The translations under genes were made by a program, and so were the position numbers. Shown one piece after another: positions 1 to 7,252 of a stretch of DNA of 64,000 nt (its first letter is position 1; each line of letters begins with the position of its first letter). The notes beneath the pieces are model-generated. The model was given only the letters and a program-made list of their open reading frames with translations. It did no database searches and was not told the DNA's origin. The DNA is from Nitrosophilus labii (GTDB taxonomy: Bacteria > Campylobacterota > Campylobacteria > Campylobacterales > Nitratiruptoraceae): the NCBI RefSeq assembly GCF_014466985.1, contig NZ_AP022826.1:1860001-1924000 (forward strand), given 5' to 3'.

Positions 1-323
1 TTGTTTCTACCGTTGTTATTCTCCTCAGCAGCAGAAATAAAGATATATTTTCCAAGTTCGAGCTCATTTGCAAGCCTGGCAAAACCATCTTCGTTTACCA
101 AAGAAGCTCTCATCTTAGAAAGTTCTCCCTCATTTGCATTTGGAAATTTGAAAAAGAGATACTCGCCTATTACAAGGTCTAGTACTGCATCACCTAAAAA
201 CTCCAGCCTTTCATTGTTATACGGTTTTTTGTAGCTTTTATGCGTTAAAGCCTCTATCAATAGGTTTCTATTTTTAAAGGTGTAACCAAGCCTCTCTTCA
301 AATTTTCTCAAACTCTGTTGCAT
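1..323 (-). CDS. rnc: Ribonuclease III, N-terminal part (runs off window)
   Basis: The minus strand reads from an ATG at 321-323 without a stop to base 1, giving 107 residues of RNase III, the endonuclease that cleaves double-stranded RNA in rRNA and mRNA processing. The family signature is clear: [14 protein letters not shown] (roughly residues 40-53) holds the catalytic acidic residues of the nuclease domain, followed by [13 protein letters not shown]. The C-terminal half of the nuclease domain and the dsRNA-binding domain lie outside the window. It lies directly downstream of rnhA on the same strand, an arrangement I recall from Campylobacter. The AGGAGG run just upstream (rc of 326-333) is a good ribosome-binding site and supports this start. 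Confidence 0.95.
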   Translation of the reverse strand, partial: MQQSLRKFEERLGYTFKNRNLLIEALTHKSYKKPYNNERLEFLGDAVLDLVIGEYLFFKFPNANEGELSKMRASLVNEDGFARLANELELGKYIFISAAEENNNGRN

Positions 324-345
324 AACTCCTCCTCACGAAAAGCAA

Positions 346-411
346 GAAAGAGAGAGTTAGAGAGTGAGAAAGAGTTTCTCAACTTTCTGACTTTCTAACT
401 TTCTCCGCTTC
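346..411. repeat. Inverted pair of degenerate 8-base repeats between rnhA and rnc
   Basis: Bases 351-378 carry AGAGAGTT/AGAGAGTG/AGAAAGAG-like units. Bases 381-404 carry AACTTTCT, GACTTTCT, AACTTTCT. The two halves are imperfect reverse complements and could fold as a hairpin. The right half encodes the last residues of RnhA and its TGA stop (379-381). It may act as a terminator or RNA processing site, or belong to the tandem-array family seen elsewhere in the window. Confidence 0.7.
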
Positions 412-810
412 ACTCTTCGCTATTTTATCACATAATTCATTCTCTTTGTGTCCGCTGTGTCCCCTTATCCAAACAGCCTCTATCTTATGAGGTTCGCTAA
501 CTTTTATATACTCTTTCCACAAATCTATATTTTTTACATTTTTAAAATCTTTTTTTATCCAGCCCTCAAGCCATTCATTTATAGCTTTTACAACATAATT
601 AGAATCACTATATATTACCACTTCACAAGGCTCTTTAAGTCTCTTTAGTCCCTCGATAACGGCTTTTAGCTCCATTCTGTTATTAGTTGTTTGAGGTTCT
701 GAACCTTTTATGATTTTTTCGCTGCTTTTATATCTAAGAATAGCGCAGTACCCTCCGGGACCCGGATTTCCCAACGAGGAGCCGTCACTGAAAAGATATA
801 CTTTCTTCAT
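379..810 (-). CDS. rnhA: Ribonuclease HI
   Basis: 143-residue RNase HI, which degrades the RNA strand of RNA:DNA hybrids. The catalytic carboxylates are visible as D9 (FSDGS), E47 (RMELKA), D69 (YSDSN) and D128 (ELCDKIA), with the assisting H118 in RGHSGHKEN. Length is normal for the single-domain bacterial enzyme. Its start overlaps the end of the upstream TPR gene by 26 bases, so the two are translationally linked, and rnc follows. The last residues (KVRKSES) are encoded by an 8-base repeat array and look like a late addition to the domain. Confidence 0.96.
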   Translation of the reverse strand: MKKVYLFSDGSSLGNPGPGGYCAILRYKSSEKIIKGSEPQTTNNRMELKAVIEGLKRLKEPCEVVIYSDSNYVVKAINEWLEGWIKKDFKNVKNIDLWKEYIKVSEPHKIEAVWIRGHSGHKENELCDKIAKSEAEKVRKSES

Positions 811-1804
811 TATTTCCTCTCTTTTTTGTCAACATCAACTCTACCTTGGGACTTCTAGCTATCAAACAGCTAGGGCATCTGCTAAAAGAAAAAGGGAAAA
901 CCTGTTTGCACTCTTCGCATATATACTCAAAATCCAAATCGGCAATATCTTTATTTAGATTTAAAAGAACATCAAACTCAAACACCTCACTCTCATTTTT
1001 AAGTCTAGCATACCCTTTTGCACTGTAAAGCTGAGACAAAAAGTCACTCTTTTTTACAACATTCATATCCACATTTTCTTTTGGAAGGTTCCAAAAAAGA
1101 TCACTAAGTTTCTTATAATCTTTACTCTTTAATTTCTCCCAAGCTTTTTTAGGATCTTTTTTGAAAAGATATTCAAATATCAATCTAACGTGCAAAGAGG
1201 AGTTTTTATAAATTTCAAGAAGCGTCTTGTCATCATTTTTCATATTTTTCACAATATCTAGAGCTTTAAAATAATTTTTTTCCTCTTTACCTTCTCCCAG
1301 TTCTTCTAGTGACTCTAAAACTTCTTTCGCTTTATCATATTGTTGAAGTCTTTCATAAATGACCATCAAAAACCTCAACGCCTCTTTATCCCTTGGATAA
1401 AACTTCAAGGACTCCAAAAAAATCTCTCTTGATTTTTCCAAAAAACCTGCTTTAAAGTAGATAAAACCCAGTTTTTTTAAAAGTTCTTGCCTCTCTTTTG
1501 GTTTTTCCTCACTTTTGGAAAGGTTGACATATATCGCTATAGCCTTTTCAAAATCTCCACTTCTCTCAAATGCAGAAGCCAAAAGCAAAAATGCTTTTTT
1601 GGTATCTTTTTCTTTTTCTATATTTAAGATCTCTTCATCCGCACTCTCTTCAAATTTTGCAAAAAATCTGGCTATTTCGTCATCTTGCTCTTTTCTTTTG
1701 TACCAGGCCCACCAGTAGCTGAAAAAAGATACTATAAAAACGAGAATTAAAAAAACCAATATGCCAAAAAGTGGATCTCTGTACTCAAGTAAGAAGTTTT
1801 CCAA
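785..1804 (-). CDS. Membrane-anchored TPR protein with C-terminal zinc ribbon, LapB/YciM-like
   Basis: 339 residues with one N-terminal membrane segment (about residues 11-34, ending in a Trp/Tyr-rich stretch), then tetratricopeptide-type helical repeats, for example around GDFEKAIAIYVNLSKSEE and GFLEKSREIFLESLKFYP. A C-terminal rubredoxin-like zinc knuckle has the pattern CEEC...CPSC (about 294-314). This order, TM-TPR-zinc ribbon, is that of LapB/YciM, the inner-membrane adaptor that controls LPS synthesis with FtsH, but sequence similarity cannot be judged by eye. It is first in an operon with rnhA and rnc. I recall a TPR gene at the same place beside dnaG in Campylobacter. Confidence 0.75.
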   Translation of the reverse strand: MENFLLEYRDPLFGILVFLILVFIVSFFSYWWAWYKRKEQDDEIARFFAKFEESADEEILNIEKEKDTKKAFLLLASAFERSGDFEKAIAIYVNLSKSEEKPKERQELLKKLGFIYFKAGFLEKSREIFLESLKFYPRDKEALRFLMVIYERLQQYDKAKEVLESLEELGEGKEEKNYFKALDIVKNMKNDDKTLLEIYKNSSLHVRLIFEYLFKKDPKKAWEKLKSKDYKKLSDLFWNLPKENVDMNVVKKSDFLSQLYSAKGYARLKNESEVFEFDVLLNLNKDIADLDFEYICEECKQVFPFSFSRCPSCLIARSPKVELMLTKKRGNNEESISFQ

Positions 1805-1839
1805 AACCTTCCCTGCTTTTTTTGGTTTTATTATACTAT

Positions 1840-2016
1840 AAACCCGGATTTTACAATAGACTTTATCACATTAGTACTATTCATTAAGTTTATAGGCAAT
1901 CAAAAATTTTTTTGACTTATCACCTTGTAGATAAGCCTTCAAAATTTTTAAAAAACCTCTAAATCTCAAGCAAAAGCACTACTGAAACAAATTCTATTGC
2001 AAAATCCGGGTTAAAA
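1840..2016. repeat. Intergenic element with about 20-bp inverted ends (MITE-like)
   Basis: The gap between the TPR gene and dnaG is bounded by AACCCGGATTTTACAATAGA (1841-1860) and its near reverse complement TCTATTGCAAAATCCGGGTT (1993-2012), about 130 bases apart. Inside is a smaller stem, GACTTATC/GATAAG with loop, near 1913-1936. A related end (TTGCAAAATCTGGATTAAAA) recurs at 60982-61001 in another intergenic gap. It could be a small non-autonomous element or a structured RNA. No coding potential is seen. Confidence 0.5.
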
Positions 2017-2036
2017 CAATATGCTATAATGGAGAT

Positions 2037-3674
2037 ATGATAGATAAAACGTCCATAGAACAGCTAAAAAGTAGAATTGACATAGTAGATGTTGTAGGAA
2101 ACTACCTCGAACTTAAAAAAAGCGGAGCAAATTTTAAAGCACTCTGCCCTTTTCACAACGAAGATACGCCTAGTTTCGTTGTTAGCCCCGCAAAACAGAT
2201 ATTTCACTGTTTCGGGTGTGGTGTGGGAGGAGATGCTATAAAATTTGTAATGGAGTATGAAAAACTCTCCTATCCCGAAGCCGTTGAAAAACTGGCTTCT
2301 ATGTTCAATATAGATCTAAAATATTCTGGCGATAAAGATAAAGGACAAGATCTTTTTAAAGTTTTAAACGAGATAAACAGATTTTACAAAAAAACGATTG
2401 ATCAAAATGAAAAAGCTAAGCAATATCTAAAAAAAAGAGGAGTTTTTGAATCTAGCATAGAAAAGTTTGAAATAGGTTTTGCTCCTTCATCAAACGAAAC
2501 GCTTCAATATTTAAAGTCTAAATTTATCCCATTTCAAGAAGCAGTTGAAGCAGGTATTTTAGCTGTTGAAAACAGCAAAGTATATGCAAGATTGATAGAG
2601 AGAATAACATTTCCTATCTACTCTCCAAACGGCAGGCTTGTAGGTTTTGGAGGCAGAACAATAACAAATCATCCAGCAAAATATATAAATTCCCCTCAAA
2701 CAAAACTCTTTAACAAATCAAAACTCCTATACGGATATCATCTTGCAAAGAATAAAATCTTCAAAACCAAAAAGATGATCGTAACAGAAGGATATCTAGA
2801 TGTAGTTATGCTTCATCAAGCAGGATTTACAAATGCAGTGGCAACTCTTGGAACTGCCCTTACAAAAGATCATTTACCTCTTTTAAGGAGAGGTGAACCA
2901 AAAGTAGTCTTGGCTTATGACGGAGACCAAGCCGGAGTAGCAGCAGCCTTAAAAGCAGCTAAAATGCTTAGTGCTTCCGATATGGAAGGAGGAGTGGTTT
3001 TGTTTGAAGGCGACAAAGATCCTGCCGATATGGTAAAAGAGGGAAAAGTAGAGGAACTTGAAAATATATTTAGACACCCAAAACCATTTATTGAGTTTGT
3101 TTTAGAAAAGACGGTACAAAAATACGACATAAACTCTCCAATAGAAAAAGAGAAAGCTTTAAACGAATCGATCGAGTTTTTAAAAACACTCTCTTCCTTG
3201 CTTCAAGAGGAGTATAAACATTTTGTTGCAGCTTTATTAAACATTACCCCCGGGAAGATAAAACTATCAAAAAGCTTTAAAAATTATGAAAACAAACTTT
3301 CACAAAATAAAGATACCAAAGAGCTTACCATCATAAAAACACTTCTTGCTGAACCAAATCTCATAAATACCGTCTTAGACTATATCGATGAAAGACACTT
3401 TAACTATCACAAAGAGGAGTTTAAACTTTTGCTTGAGCAAAAAAGCGATCATCCAAAACTGATATCTATACTTTTGGATGATGATATAAAAACATACAAA
3501 GAGGATGAACTAAAAAAGGAATTATTAATTTTTTTGATAAAATACTACGAACAAAAACTTAAGACTCTTGTTAAAGCAAAAGATATATCTTTTGAAGAAA
3601 AAAGCTTTAAAATAAGAAAATATAAAGATCTTATAACAAAACTAAAAAGAGGAGAATTGGCCATCTATGACTGA
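2037..3674 (+). CDS. dnaG: DNA primase DnaG
   Basis: 545-residue primase that makes RNA primers for replication. The N-terminal zinc-binding domain has C37, H40, C58 and C61 (CPFH...HCFGC). The catalytic core has the TOPRIM motifs VTEGYLDVV and AYDGDQAG (about 250-305). The C-terminal part should bind DnaB but is too divergent to label by eye. GGAG sits 3 bases before the ATG. A TATAAT at 2025-2030 is very close to the start, so if it is the promoter the mRNA would be nearly leaderless. The 3' end overlaps the next gene by 8 bases. Confidence 0.96.
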   Translation: MIDKTSIEQLKSRIDIVDVVGNYLELKKSGANFKALCPFHNEDTPSFVVSPAKQIFHCFGCGVGGDAIKFVMEYEKLSYPEAVEKLASMFNIDLKYSGDKDKGQDLFKVLNEINRFYKKTIDQNEKAKQYLKKRGVFESSIEKFEIGFAPSSNETLQYLKSKFIPFQEAVEAGILAVENSKVYARLIERITFPIYSPNGRLVGFGGRTITNHPAKYINSPQTKLFNKSKLLYGYHLAKNKIFKTKKMIVTEGYLDVVMLHQAGFTNAVATLGTALTKDHLPLLRRGEPKVVLAYDGDQAGVAAALKAAKMLSASDMEGGVVLFEGDKDPADMVKEGKVEELENIFRHPKPFIEFVLEKTVQKYDINSPIEKEKALNESIEFLKTLSSLLQEEYKHFVAALLNITPGKIKLSKSFKNYENKLSQNKDTKELTIIKTLLAEPNLINTVLDYIDERHFNYHKEEFKLLLEQKSDHPKLISILLDDDIKTYKEDELKKELLIFLIKYYEQKLKTLVKAKDISFEEKSFKIRKYKDLITKLKRGELAIYD

Positions 3675-4701
3675 GATAAAAGAAATTCAAAAAAGCGATG
3701 AACAAAAAGAGCAAAAAATAAGAGCCTTGGCTCTCTTTAGTGGAGGGCTAGATAGTCTTTTGGCTATGAAGCTGATTATAGAGCAAGGAATAGAGGTAAT
3801 AGGTCTCTATTTCGAAACCGGCTTTGGAGGTGCGAAAGATGCCCACGAAAAGCAAGAAAAGCTTAGAAAACTCACCGATAAAATAGGAGCAAAACTACAG
3901 ATTGTAGATGTTAGAGAGGAGTATATACAAAAAGTGCTTTTCGATCCTAAATATGGCTATGGCAAAAACTTCAACCCCTGCATTGACTGTCACGCACACA
4001 TGGTGAGAGTAGCAAAGGCTTTGCTCAAAAAACTGGACGCTAAATTTATAATAAGCGGCGAAGTTTTAGGGCAAAGACCGATGAGCCAAAGAATGGACGC
4101 ACTAAAAATCGTCAGCGAATTCAGCAATGCGGAGGGACTAATACTAAGGCCTCTTAGTGCAAAACTTCTTCCTCCTACAATACCTGAAAAAGAGGGATGG
4201 GTAAACAGAGAAAAACTGCTCGACATCAGTGGAAGAAGCAGAGAAAGACAGATGGAACTAGCAAAAAAATGGGGTATAGAGGACTATCCTTCTCCATCAG
4301 GAGGCTGTCTGCTCACTGATGAATACTTTAGCGAAAAGATCAGAGATTTTATAAAATATGACAAATTCGAGGTAGAGGATATACCGGTTTTGAAAGTTGG
4401 AAGACACTTTAGGCTGCCTGAAGGTGCCAAACTGGTAGTCAGCAGAAACAAAGATGAAAATGAAAAGCTCAAAGCGATAGATTCGCATAAATATATCAAA
4501 TTTACCCTTCCTCTGCCAGGACCTATTTCACTTATATCCAAAAACGCAACTAATAACGACAAAGAACTTGCGGCAAAAATAGCTCTAACCTACTCAAAGG
4601 CCAAACCAGAAGAGCTTTACGAAGTTAAGATAGGGGAGGATAGCTTCAAAGTCTCTCCGTATGAGAGCAAAGATAAAGTAAAAGGGTTTTTCGTAAAATG
4701 A
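3667..4701 (+). CDS. PP-loop ATP pyrophosphatase, tRNA thiolation-type, with C-terminal NFACT-R-like domain
   Basis: 344 residues. The PP-loop SGGLDS (25-30) binds ATP and activates a substrate by adenylation, as in MnmA, ThiI and TtcA. A CIDC pair (about 106-109) and a later Cys in SGGCLLTD could carry sulfur. The C-terminal stretch (about 235-340, with DIPVLKVGRHFRLPEGAKLVV) resembles the NFACT-R/DUF814 domain. Together these fit a tRNA sulfur-transfer enzyme, but the exact nucleotide modified cannot be told from sequence. The gene overlaps both dnaG and dgkA and is probably co-transcribed with them. Confidence 0.75.
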   Translation: MTEIKEIQKSDEQKEQKIRALALFSGGLDSLLAMKLIIEQGIEVIGLYFETGFGGAKDAHEKQEKLRKLTDKIGAKLQIVDVREEYIQKVLFDPKYGYGKNFNPCIDCHAHMVRVAKALLKKLDAKFIISGEVLGQRPMSQRMDALKIVSEFSNAEGLILRPLSAKLLPPTIPEKEGWVNREKLLDISGRSRERQMELAKKWGIEDYPSPSGGCLLTDEYFSEKIRDFIKYDKFEVEDIPVLKVGRHFRLPEGAKLVVSRNKDENEKLKAIDSHKYIKFTLPLPGPISLISKNATNNDKELAAKIALTYSKAKPEELYEVKIGEDSFKVSPYESKDKVKGFFVK

Positions 4702-5063
4702 GAAACCAACCCAAATACTCGCTTTTTAAAAATGCGAAATACGCTATAGATGGTTTAATCGAGGCTTTTCAAACGGAAACTTCGTTTAAGATAGAGGTTT
4801 ACGCTTTTTTTATATTTACTATCGTTATATGGCTTTTGCCTATAACGATATTGTCTAAAATCGTTATGCAGACAGCCATGTTAATACCTTTAATAACTGA
4901 ACTTTTAAACAGTGCCGTAGAGAGAGTTGTTGACCTTGTAACAAAAGAAATACACCCTTTAGCAAAACATGCAAAAGATGCTGGGGCCGCCGCGGTTTTA
5001 CTCTCTTTATTTATGACTTTGGGTATCTGGTGTGCGGTTTTGGTGTATGAATTTGGAAATTAG
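4698..5063 (+). CDS. dgkA: Diacylglycerol kinase
   Basis: 121-residue integral membrane kinase that recycles diacylglycerol to phosphatidic acid. The family signature is clear: NAKYAIDGLIEAFQTETSFKIE at the N terminus, then ELLNSAVERVVDLV, with the active-site Glu and Asn, and KHAKDAGAAAVLLS. Three hydrophobic segments follow the usual DgkA layout. The ATG overlaps the stop of the PP-loop gene (ATGA), which places it third in the dnaG operon. Confidence 0.95.
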   Translation: MRNQPKYSLFKNAKYAIDGLIEAFQTETSFKIEVYAFFIFTIVIWLLPITILSKIVMQTAMLIPLITELLNSAVERVVDLVTKEIHPLAKHAKDAGAAAVLLSLFMTLGIWCAVLVYEFGN

Positions 5064-5081
5064 AAAAAAGTTTGATATAAT
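5053..5081 (+). promoter_or_regulatory. Sigma70-type promoter of tRNA-Ala
   Basis: TTGGAA (5053-5058), a 17-base spacer and TATAAT (5076-5081) lie just ahead of the tRNA, placing the start site a few bases before 5094. The -35 overlaps the end of dgkA. Confidence 0.6.
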
Positions 5082-5093
5082 TTCACTGCTTCC

Positions 5094-5169
5094 GGGGCGT
5101 TAGCTCAGCTGGGAGAGCGCCACGCTGGCAGCGTGGAGGTCACCGGTTCGAGCCCGGTACGCTCCACCA
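5094..5169 (+). tRNA. tRNA-Ala (anticodon GGC)
   Basis: A 76-nt cloverleaf including an encoded CCA end. The acceptor stem GGGGCGT pairs with ACGCTCC with one G-T pair. The D-arm is GCTCAGCTGGGAGAGC. The anticodon stem CCACG/CGTGG has loop CTGGCAG, giving anticodon GGC. The T-arm is CACCGGTTCGAGCCCGGT (loop TTCGAGC). Confidence 0.96.
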
Positions 5170-5174
5170 TATGG

Positions 5175-5206
5175 AATTTTTTCGACAACTGCTTGACGAA
5201 AAAATT
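5175..5206 (+). terminator. Hairpin downstream of tRNA-Ala
   Basis: AATTTTTTCG (5175-5184) and CGAAAAAATT (5197-5206) form a perfect 10-bp stem around a 12-base loop directly after the tRNA. It is a likely transcription end or processing hairpin, but it lacks a strong T run after the stem. Confidence 0.5.
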
Positions 5207-5463
5207 ACTAACACACTTTAGGGCTTCGAGCATATATGCAGTGCATTGTAATTGCATAGGGAGAAGCGGTAAGTTATTTTGTTAATTTTCAAACCTACTC
5301 AAAACTTCTCAAAAAAGAGTTTAGCGCTTTGTAAAAAATTGTAGTAAACCTTTCTAAAAAAGTGGTTTTTAACATTTTTGTAACCATACTTGCCTCCTTT
5401 TTTTTTAATTTTAAAATTTTTTGAAAAATTTTCTTCAAAAATCAACAAATCGTTAAAGGATAA
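5207..5463. other. Gene-free gap between tRNA-Ala and the first IS copy
   Basis: About 260 bases of AT-rich sequence with no credible ORF and no recognised RNA. It ends where the decayed IS256-type copy begins. Confidence 0.5.
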
Positions 5464-6320
5464 TGTCAAGAAAAAATCGCAATTTTCCTTCCCAGCAAGT
5501 TATATTTCATTGCATATCAAGCAACTTTAAGCTGCGCCTCATAGATTTTCATAACCTCATGAAGCTTGTCTGGTTTGATATAGCTTCTTTCAATTTTCCA
5601 ATCTTTAGTATATTCCATATTATCGATTTGTGGGAAGTGATAAAATTGCAGTAAATCCTCTAATCCATTTTGTAAAACTTCAATTGCTTCAGGGAATTTT
5701 TTGCTAAATTCTTCAATAATAGCTTCAGCCATAAGACAAGCTTCCTTTTTGTTATTTTGCAGCCAGAACCGTTTTAGTTTTGCTGCAAAGGATTCTTTTG
5801 CTCTATGAGGTATATGGCCAATATATTACGCATAAAGCATACTTTGCACCGTTGTTGCCGCGATGCATAGACGAAACTTGCTTTAAAAGCTTTTTGAATC
5901 CCTTGATGTACATCACTGATTAAAAGAGCAATCTTTTGCACTCCTCTTTGTTTGAGTTTATCGAAAAAGCTCTTCCATACCTAACCTTGTATCGAACCTT
6001 CTTGGACGATAGCCGCTAAAATAGCTTTTTCTCTCGCAACTGTGCTCTCCTTTTTTAGCTCCAACTTTTATCTCAGACTCTATCCTCATCAATTGCTCCG
6101 TCATCCATTTCATCATTGATAAAAGTGGAACCTCCTCTCCCACAAGCTGCATCATTATCTCTTTAAATATTTTTGTCTCATCTATTTTTTTGCTATTATT
6201 TCTTTTAGATTGGTTTCCTCATACTTGCTTTATTCCTTACTGGAAAGTCCATCCAACTCTTTTGAAGATTTCAAAATCTCAAAAAGAGTCTTCAAGTAAA
6301 ATTGCGAACTTTAGTGTACA
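5464..6320 (-). mobile_element. Decayed IS256-family copy (copy 1, inverted relative to copy 2)
   Basis: Both ends match the intact copy at 10214-11598 in reverse orientation. The inner end GTGTACA...GCGAA at 6303-6320 corresponds to TGTACACTAAAGTTCGCAATTT of copy 2. The outer end TGTCAAG...CGCAATTTTCC starts at 5464. Two large internal deletions reduce about 1385 bp to about 860 bp. No target duplication is visible, as expected for an old or rearranged copy. Confidence 0.85.
5517..6155 (-). pseudogene. IS256-family transposase remnant
   Basis: Three pieces align with the 388-residue transposase of copy 2: the N terminus through RPRRFDTRLG (rc of about 5980-6155), a middle piece from the SFFDKLKQRG region onward with frameshifts (about 5740-5975), and the C terminus (5517-5732). 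Residues about 59-198, with the first catalytic Asp, and about 315-357, with the catalytic Glu, are missing, so it cannot be active. Divergence in the remaining parts shows this is an older copy and not a recent duplicate. Confidence 0.85.
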
Positions 6321-7252
6321 CTGTCAGCTATACAATTTTGCATATAAAGTAGCAAAAAGCAAAATTGATCTAAAAGAGGTGCTTATTAAGTCTACACTAA
6401 AACTCACAAGAGATTTTATCGATTATATTTTGGATAAAAAGACAGATTATGACGCTATTAAAAGCCTTATATCTTTAATAGATATTTATTTAGTACAAGT
6501 TGATAGAGCATATTCAAAATATTATCAAGAAATAGAAGATGAACTTAACAAAATGGAGAGCGAGAAAAGTAAAAAAGATGAGGAGATAATAATCGCTCTT
6601 TTTCAAAATAGTATAAACAGTAACAACAAAGTAGATATTATCGATTTTTATAAAGATGTCCTTGTAGTATGTAAATCTTTTTTAAAAAGAGTAGAAGATA
6701 AAGAAGTAGTTTTAGATATTCAAAAGTGTAATTACAACACATTTAAAGAAGAATAAAAAATTTTATACTTGAAAATACCTTCTTCCCAAAACCTATAAAA
6801 GCAAAAATAGTGCTTTATAAAAAGTTTGATTATATTATAATTTCTGATTTTGAGTTTACGAAACTTCCTAAAAAAAAAGACGTTTTGTTAAAGTACAACC
6901 AAAAGAGCCTATACTTGTATAAATTGAGAAAAATAGAGAGAAAATCCATGATATTATCAATGATATTTCAATAGGAGGTATAGGAATATATACAGACTTT
7001 ATAGAGAATTTGCAAAAAGATGATGAAGCTTTTGTTAAATTTGAGCTGAATGAAAAACTTATCAAAGCAAAAGGGATTATAATATATACTATAGAAAATG
7101 TTTAAAAAACCGATATTGAGTTTAAATTAAATAATGAAGTTGAGAGTGAGTTGGCTGAATATGTTCTTGAGAAACAATTTGAGATTATAAAAGAACTAAG
7201 GAATTGGTTTGAGTTTTTTAAAACCTGTAGTAATATTTTTTGGAAAGCTTAG
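6321..7252 (+). pseudogene. PilZ-domain protein, truncated and frameshifted
   Basis: Downstream of IS copy 1 the plus strand encodes a helical segment (6327-6756), then in another frame LENTFFPKPIKAKIVLY (about 6758 on), then a third stretch with NDISIGGIGIYTDF (about 6955-7000). The last stretch runs on to KQFEIIKELRNWFEFF after an in-frame TAA at 7103-7105. D-x-S-x-G-G-I-G-I is the PilZ signature that binds c-di-GMP. At least two frameshifts (near 6750 and 6945) and one stop break the gene, and the 5' end was replaced by the IS. Its 3' end overlaps the GGDEF/EAL gene, so the two may once have been a c-di-GMP operon. Confidence 0.75.

Noticed and set aside
5220-5290. Possible small RNA after tRNA-Ala
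   Set aside because: The sequence has a few short palindromic words but no stable fold, promoter or known family that I can support.
6190-6756. A 188-residue ORF starting MLLFLLDWFPHT
   Set aside because: Its first third is the end of IS copy 1 read in reverse and the rest is a piece of a PilZ-type pseudogene. The same IS end produces a similar leader in the ORF ending at 10371. It is not a real protein.
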